Shown: positions 59,888 to 64,000 of the stretch, one piece after another
Layout: each line of letters opens with the position of its first letter
How positions within the stretch are numbered: position 1 is the stretch's first letter
Source of the DNA: Polytrichum commune
Lineage: Eukaryota > Streptophyta > Polytrichopsida > Polytrichales > Polytrichaceae
DNA: 64,000 nt
NCBI GenBank assembly: GCA_950295325.1
Contig: OX485809.1
Location: 34,038,001-34,102,000, forward strand
Direction: 5' to 3'
Position numbers and translations under genes: made by a program
The notes under the pieces: model-generated
What the model was told of the DNA's origin: nothing
Database searches by the model: none
Seen by the model: the letters and a program-made list of their open reading frames with translations, nothing else

Positions 59888-60873
59888 ATACAAACTATAA
59901 GGGTCCAACCGCACCACCTAGTTAAGAAAATTAGCTAACTTACGAGTTCCTAAGGATCAGCTAACCCAAATCATGGGCGCACCACCTAACTGGGAGAAAT
60001 AGATGACACTGTGAGTTAGTGACATCAACTACTGTAAAGGGCTCTCTATTCCAAGACAAAGTATTTATTTTCCCCTCAAATTTTGCCACGTGTCATGCTC
60101 ACATTTGCCACGGTTCACTGCTATCGTATGTGGAAAGTACATTCCGGCACATGTAAAGATGGAATGGGGGGCTTTCTATGATAACTCATATGCAAGCTAA
60201 CCGATTGCATGGCCGCACATCCCAATTATCATTAACCAAAGGTTGAGCTATTTTAGAGAGTAGTTAAGGTTGACCAACCAAAGTTTTGTTGAACTTGCCC
60301 AAGTTTTGAACATGACACTAATTATGATACATGATCCTTTTGTGGCCCACACCATTTTTGCAACAAAATCAAAATACAATACAATATTATATTAAAATAG
60401 AATAATTTCTTTAAAATGAAAAAAAAGTAGAAAAATTTAATGGTATTTAAACACTAAAACATAATGAAGTAATTAAAAAATGTAGGCTAATTTAGGATGA
60501 TGTAAGAAATAGTGTGGTCCACTTCAAAGTGGAACACAGAAGAGATGGGGAAATGAAAGGCGGGCATTCAAGACAAAAACTTGAGCTACTCATTTGTAAA
60601 ATTTAGTTAACATTAGGGATATGGATGAGTTAAGATTTCTTCATAAAAGCAAGGTCCCAAAAGTTAGCTATTTTCTAATTTGATAACTTTTATCTACATC
60701 TTAACTTTAACTAGGTGGTGCAGCTATGAGATTAGCTCTAACATAAGTTAGCTACCTCATATGTTAGCTAACTCTCTTAACTAGGCAATGTGGGCACAAT
60801 AAAACTAATTTGAGTGGTTACATACTCTAACCGGAGCCTTAACCAAGATGTGTAGTTGGACCCTAAGTGTGGT
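59888..60873. mobile_element. Larger inverted-repeat element with nested TIRs
   Basis: Outer ends agggtccaac / gttggaccct. Just inside lie caccacctagttaag against cttaactaggcaatg, and a third pair caccacctaact against taactaggtggtg, all with gctaact-type motifs. About 986 bp, AT-rich centre, no coding frame. Confidence 0.55.
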
Positions 60874-61367
60874 CAATGTCACTTCTGATGATCCACACCA
60901 TTTTGGAGCCCACAATATTATATGTTCAAGTATAAGAATACGAAAAGCATATATTTTTTTTACATAAAACGCGAGTCACCATGGGTTGAAATTTTATTAT
61001 TAATTTTATTTTAATATCATACCAGAAATAGAAACGTCATTTCAACTATATACCAAAAGTAGAATGATTACATTAGTATTATACCAATGTATTTATTTTC
61101 ATAATTATATATATCCAAATATCATTAATTTATTCATTTACAAGCCACCTTCATTCCAACTCACACATAAATCATAGTGGGCCACGGTATTTCTACCCAC
61201 AATAACTTTTAGCCCACATTGTAGGGGCAAAAAATGTAGTTAAAATTGAAGCAATCTTTGTGTTGGGGCGTCCTTTCTACAACTCCATTAGAGATGGGTT
61301 TCCTTCCCTATTCTAGAATGCAGGATTAGGCAACCTCAAACCTTCCGACCAATTCGACAAGTTGATA
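60874..61367. other. AT-rich intergenic, no gene seen
   Basis: No supported frame. Confidence 0.4.
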
Positions 61368-61508
61368 TTAGCCTCTATCTCATAGAAGCCACTGCACTCC
61401 GTTACTCTAGGGAATCAATCTTTTTTGCCACCATCTTGATGTACTTCAAGTCCCATAAGCCTTTTGGAAGGCTTCCCAGACTTCAAAATCAAATTTCATT
61501 TCTTCATT
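61368..61508. repeat. SINE-like repeat, copy 3
   Basis: tagcctctatctcatagaag, gccaccatcttgatgtactt, cccataagccttttgg and a tttcatttcttcattc tail. Ends 15 bp before the next MITE. Confidence 0.5.
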
Positions 61509-61522
61509 CAGCACGTGGGTTA

Positions 61523-62055
61523 GGGCCGCTTTACACTTAGAGGCCGGGCCAATTCGTTGTGTAAGAGGCTTGAAATCCTCATTTGTGATTGGTCAAAAGG
61601 CTCAAATCGGCCCCAACCCCTTTACATCTAGAGGCCGGGCCGATTTGGTGGTATGATTTTTTAAATTAAAAAATGTATGTTATGACACGGCCCGAGCTCG
61701 TTGAATTGGGTGCACCCAAAATGGAAGGCCAATTCTTGGCCTAGAGGCCAATGTCATATTCCACTAAAAAAATCTTCTTAAATAAAGTATAATTTTTTAA
61801 AGTGACCTAGGTCCATTGGATTATGTGGAATCTAAAGGCTCTATCTTAGATTATGCTACATCCGTTGGATTAGGCTAATTTTTTTGAATCAGCTTGGCTT
61901 CTTGGCCCGAGGGCCTTTACATATGGGAAAATTGGCCCCCGGTATAATCTTATTATAATGTGTAGTAGAGGCCGGCCTCCAACCCAAAAAAGGCTGAAAT
62001 TTTGTGCAATCGGCCTCAAGGGAAATTGGCCCGGCCTCTAAGTGTAAAGCGGCCC
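61523..62055. mobile_element. GGGCCGCTTTACAC-type MITE, copy 2
   Basis: TIRs gggccgctttacacttagag / ctctaagtgtaaagcggccc with TTA on both sides (61520-61522, 62056-62058). 533 bp, opposite orientation to 30806-31319. Confidence 0.88.
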
Positions 62056-62438
62056 TTAGGCTAGCTGGTGTTAAGGTTGTCAAGGCCTTCAAAGCTCTGC
62101 CGGGTTCCTGAATCGCGAATCCTCAATGCTTTGAAGATTTTATGGCCGCTCCAGAGGAAGTGGAGGGGAAAGCCTCCCTCCAGTTGGACCAGGTTCCAGT
62201 GTAAGTTTAGTTGGAGTGCCTCGAGTGGGTCAGCAATACTTGGACTGTAATTGGAAACCTTTTGCTTAAAACTTGCTTTCCCTGGATCTCGCATATTATA
62301 CTAACACCATGTTCAATGGCAACCAATTATGTCAAGGAATCCAATGAACAGACTGTAGCACAATGGTCCTGTAGCTTTGTATAGTCGAGTTAATTGAACG
62401 CAGGAACAGTACAAATCTTCAATAATTTGAGTTAGATA
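62056..62438. other. GC-richer segment, possible gene relic
   Basis: On the minus strand 62294-62061 is open for 77 codons with leucine spacing (LEALQLNLHWNLVQLEGG, KALRIRDSGTRQSFEGL) that loosely recalls leucine-rich repeats. No start, splice partner or second repeat was found; could be chance. Confidence 0.25.
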
Positions 62439-62801
62439 GGTGTTCAATGGTTGCTTTTCCCAACTAGCTCACTTCTCATAGGATATGGAAACATGCCATT
62501 AGAATAAAATGGTTAGCAAATCCAAATCAAAGGCCGTAGTTCCTTTTGGACCTCATATGAATATCTTGTTAACTATCAAAGTGAAGATGCTCATGCTCCT
62601 GGGTTGGTCATATAGCCGCCCCATCCCACCTAATTATGTTTAGTATTGAGCCTAGAATGGTTATCACATTTTGAGCATGCTGTCCAATCTCTTTTAAAGA
62701 CATGTCTTTTTGTTATCCATTCTTGGAGCCACACCTAACCACATATCACTGAAATACAGGTGTCCTAACAAGAAAAGTAACTGAGTAAGGGTTGTCTACC
62801 T
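62439..62801. mobile_element. AGGTA-type element, copy (ends eroded)
   Basis: The right end ttgtctacct is followed by TA; the left end ggtgttcaatggttgc is preceded by TA. The interior (ccacacctaaccacatat, aggtgtcctaacaag) matches 17820-17870 and 54410-54470. Confidence 0.5.
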
Positions 62802-63134
62802 TATGCCCATTTGGCCACAGCCTATAAAGTATGAAAATAGGGTAAATCAATGCCAAACCATCATCTACTATTATTAAAAATCTATAATTATCTGAAGTCA
62901 TCCCACTTCCTTGATTAAAAAATGTGGAGATGCAAAAGTCTCAAATGTAGAGTTTACAGTGATAAAAGTATTCTAACCCATCCAAGGAGTTGGAGCAGAA
63001 ACGAGACCATTGAAACAAATCTCATATTTTGGAGTAAGTTGTAACTCGAGTATGTCAAAAAGTGGGGCAGCCTGTAAGAGACAGAAACGTTAAAAGAATG
63101 AGAGACTTTAGTATTGCTTTGGGAGATTGAGCAC
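62802..63134. other. Intergenic, probably 3' flank of the next gene
   Basis: No frame supported; would contain the 3' UTR and poly(A) site of the minus-strand gene ending at 63135. Confidence 0.4.
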
Positions 63135-63700
63135 TTAATGCAGGACAGCAGCAGGGCGCGAAGCTTCTAGCGACTCAAGAAGGATATCTCCCATTTTCCT
63201 GCAGCCCACAAGTTCCTGAAACACATATGAAGAAGAAGCTTCAGAACTAGGTACAGTAATTGCAGTATATTTGAGATGCTATGAGAACACCCACCTGATG
63301 AATGTAGAATAATTCCCTCAATAATCAATTTTAAGGTTTTTGGGAGCAAAGCTGCATACTCTCCCCACCCACAAAGCCCAAATGTTGCCCAAATCTTTAC
63401 TGCCCACCAATTGTATGTTGGGAGAAAGCAACCCTCTAAACCCCTACCTACCCTCAAAAATCAGGTGACCAAGATATTTAGAGGGTTGTCCGACTCTCGC
63501 TGATTGGTGGGCAATGAAGATTTATAATAAATCGACTTTAAGGATGGGATGTGCATTTAATTTTGGCTCAAAGAACATTGAAAGCTGATTACTAAGAGAA
63601 TCATTTTACATTGACCATAGGAGTTGATTAAACATCCAGAGTTAAGAGAGCAAAATACATACTTCAATTTCGGGCATGATGAGCTCAGTGGTGATCCTAG
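63135..63700 (-). CDS. Last two exons of an unrecognised gene; 5' part not found, probably beyond the window
   Basis: The penultimate exon 63700-63663 ends at donor GAA|GTATGT and the last exon 63215-63135 starts after TTTCAG and ends with TAA. Joined in phase they give RITTELIMPEIEEL followed by VGCRKMGDILLESLEASRPA and four more residues, a smooth amphipathic helix, which supports the join. The acceptor of the penultimate exon (TGAAG) is weak. The MITE starting at 63734 would sit in the preceding intron. I cannot name the family. Confidence 0.5.
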
Positions 63701-63733
63701 CTTCAGATAGTCACAGTATATTTGATCTCCACA

Positions 63734-64000
63734 GGGCCACTTTACACTATGGCCAACGGCCATGACCATGAAATTATGAGGGCCCTTGAAAATCATCTCA
63801 AGGCTGTACCATGGAAATTTTTAATCGAATTTTGTGTATGTGAAGCCCTTGAAGGATAATGTTAAGACGTATGCAACCAGGCTCACAACTGACTGCTCTT
63901 TCACTACCAAGCTACTCATATGGGCCCTTTCAACACAAAACCTTATATTAAATTAAGGGTTGTGGGATTTTGAGGTGTCATGGTCTCCCGGTTTTGTGTT
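63734..64000. mobile_element. GGGCCACTTCACAC-type MITE, copy 7, cut by the window end
   Basis: gggccactttacactatggc, then gaccatgaaattatgagggc; continues to gtctcccggttttgtgtt, which matches the middle of copies 2 and 3. Confidence 0.75.

Overview
This window reads as nuclear DNA of a land plant. Its genes have many GT-AG introns, plant-type families are present (class III peroxidase, an organelle-type PPR-CBS protein, plant-type LC8), and short inverted-repeat transposons (MITEs) fill much of the space between genes. I see no operons, CRISPR arrays, rRNA or tRNA genes. The lineage cannot be fixed from sequence alone. Protein divergence and the dense MITE landscape would suit a seed-free plant (fern or lycophyte), but that is a guess.

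Genes, left to right. (1) The 3' end of a class III peroxidase runs off the left edge (+, 1-407). (2) A 14-exon gene on the minus strand (11165 to 4280) rebuilds to 717 codons with every splice phase consistent. It encodes PPR repeats followed by a CBS-domain pair, like Arabidopsis CBSPPR1. (3) A two-exon minus gene (17361 to 15779) encodes a very basic, probably nuclear coiled-coil protein that I do not recognise. (4) A five-exon minus gene (22685 to 20228) encodes a secreted, EGF-like cysteine-rich protein. It probably has a 5'-UTR intron filled by a higher-order tandem repeat. (5) A two-exon minus gene (37070 to 35081) encodes a complete dynein light chain of the LC8 family. (6) A decayed SAC-type phosphoinositide phosphatase fragment with a frameshift lies at 56120-56534 (+). 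(7) The last two exons of an unrecognised minus-strand gene lie at 63700-63135.

The rest is repeats. The commonest family is a MITE of about 500 bp with ends GGGCCACTTCACAC and a 3-bp TTA/TCA target duplication, a Tourist/PIF-Harbinger pattern (seven copies). Two further TTA-flanked families start GGGCCGCTTTACAC and GGGGTTNTTTACAC. Other elements end in AGGTA and are flanked by TA. There is a hAT-like element with an 8-bp duplication that still carries the transposase C-terminal region, a tRNA-like SINE candidate, and an AACCGGTT-rich repeat. From 26.9 to 29.6 kb there are three adjacent AT-rich tandem arrays.

The genes do not form a shared pathway. The most unusual structures are a large inverted duplication of a coding-like segment (25556-26032), a nested MITE whose empty site is preserved in a second copy of its host repeat, and tandem arrays placed inside or beside introns of three of the genes.
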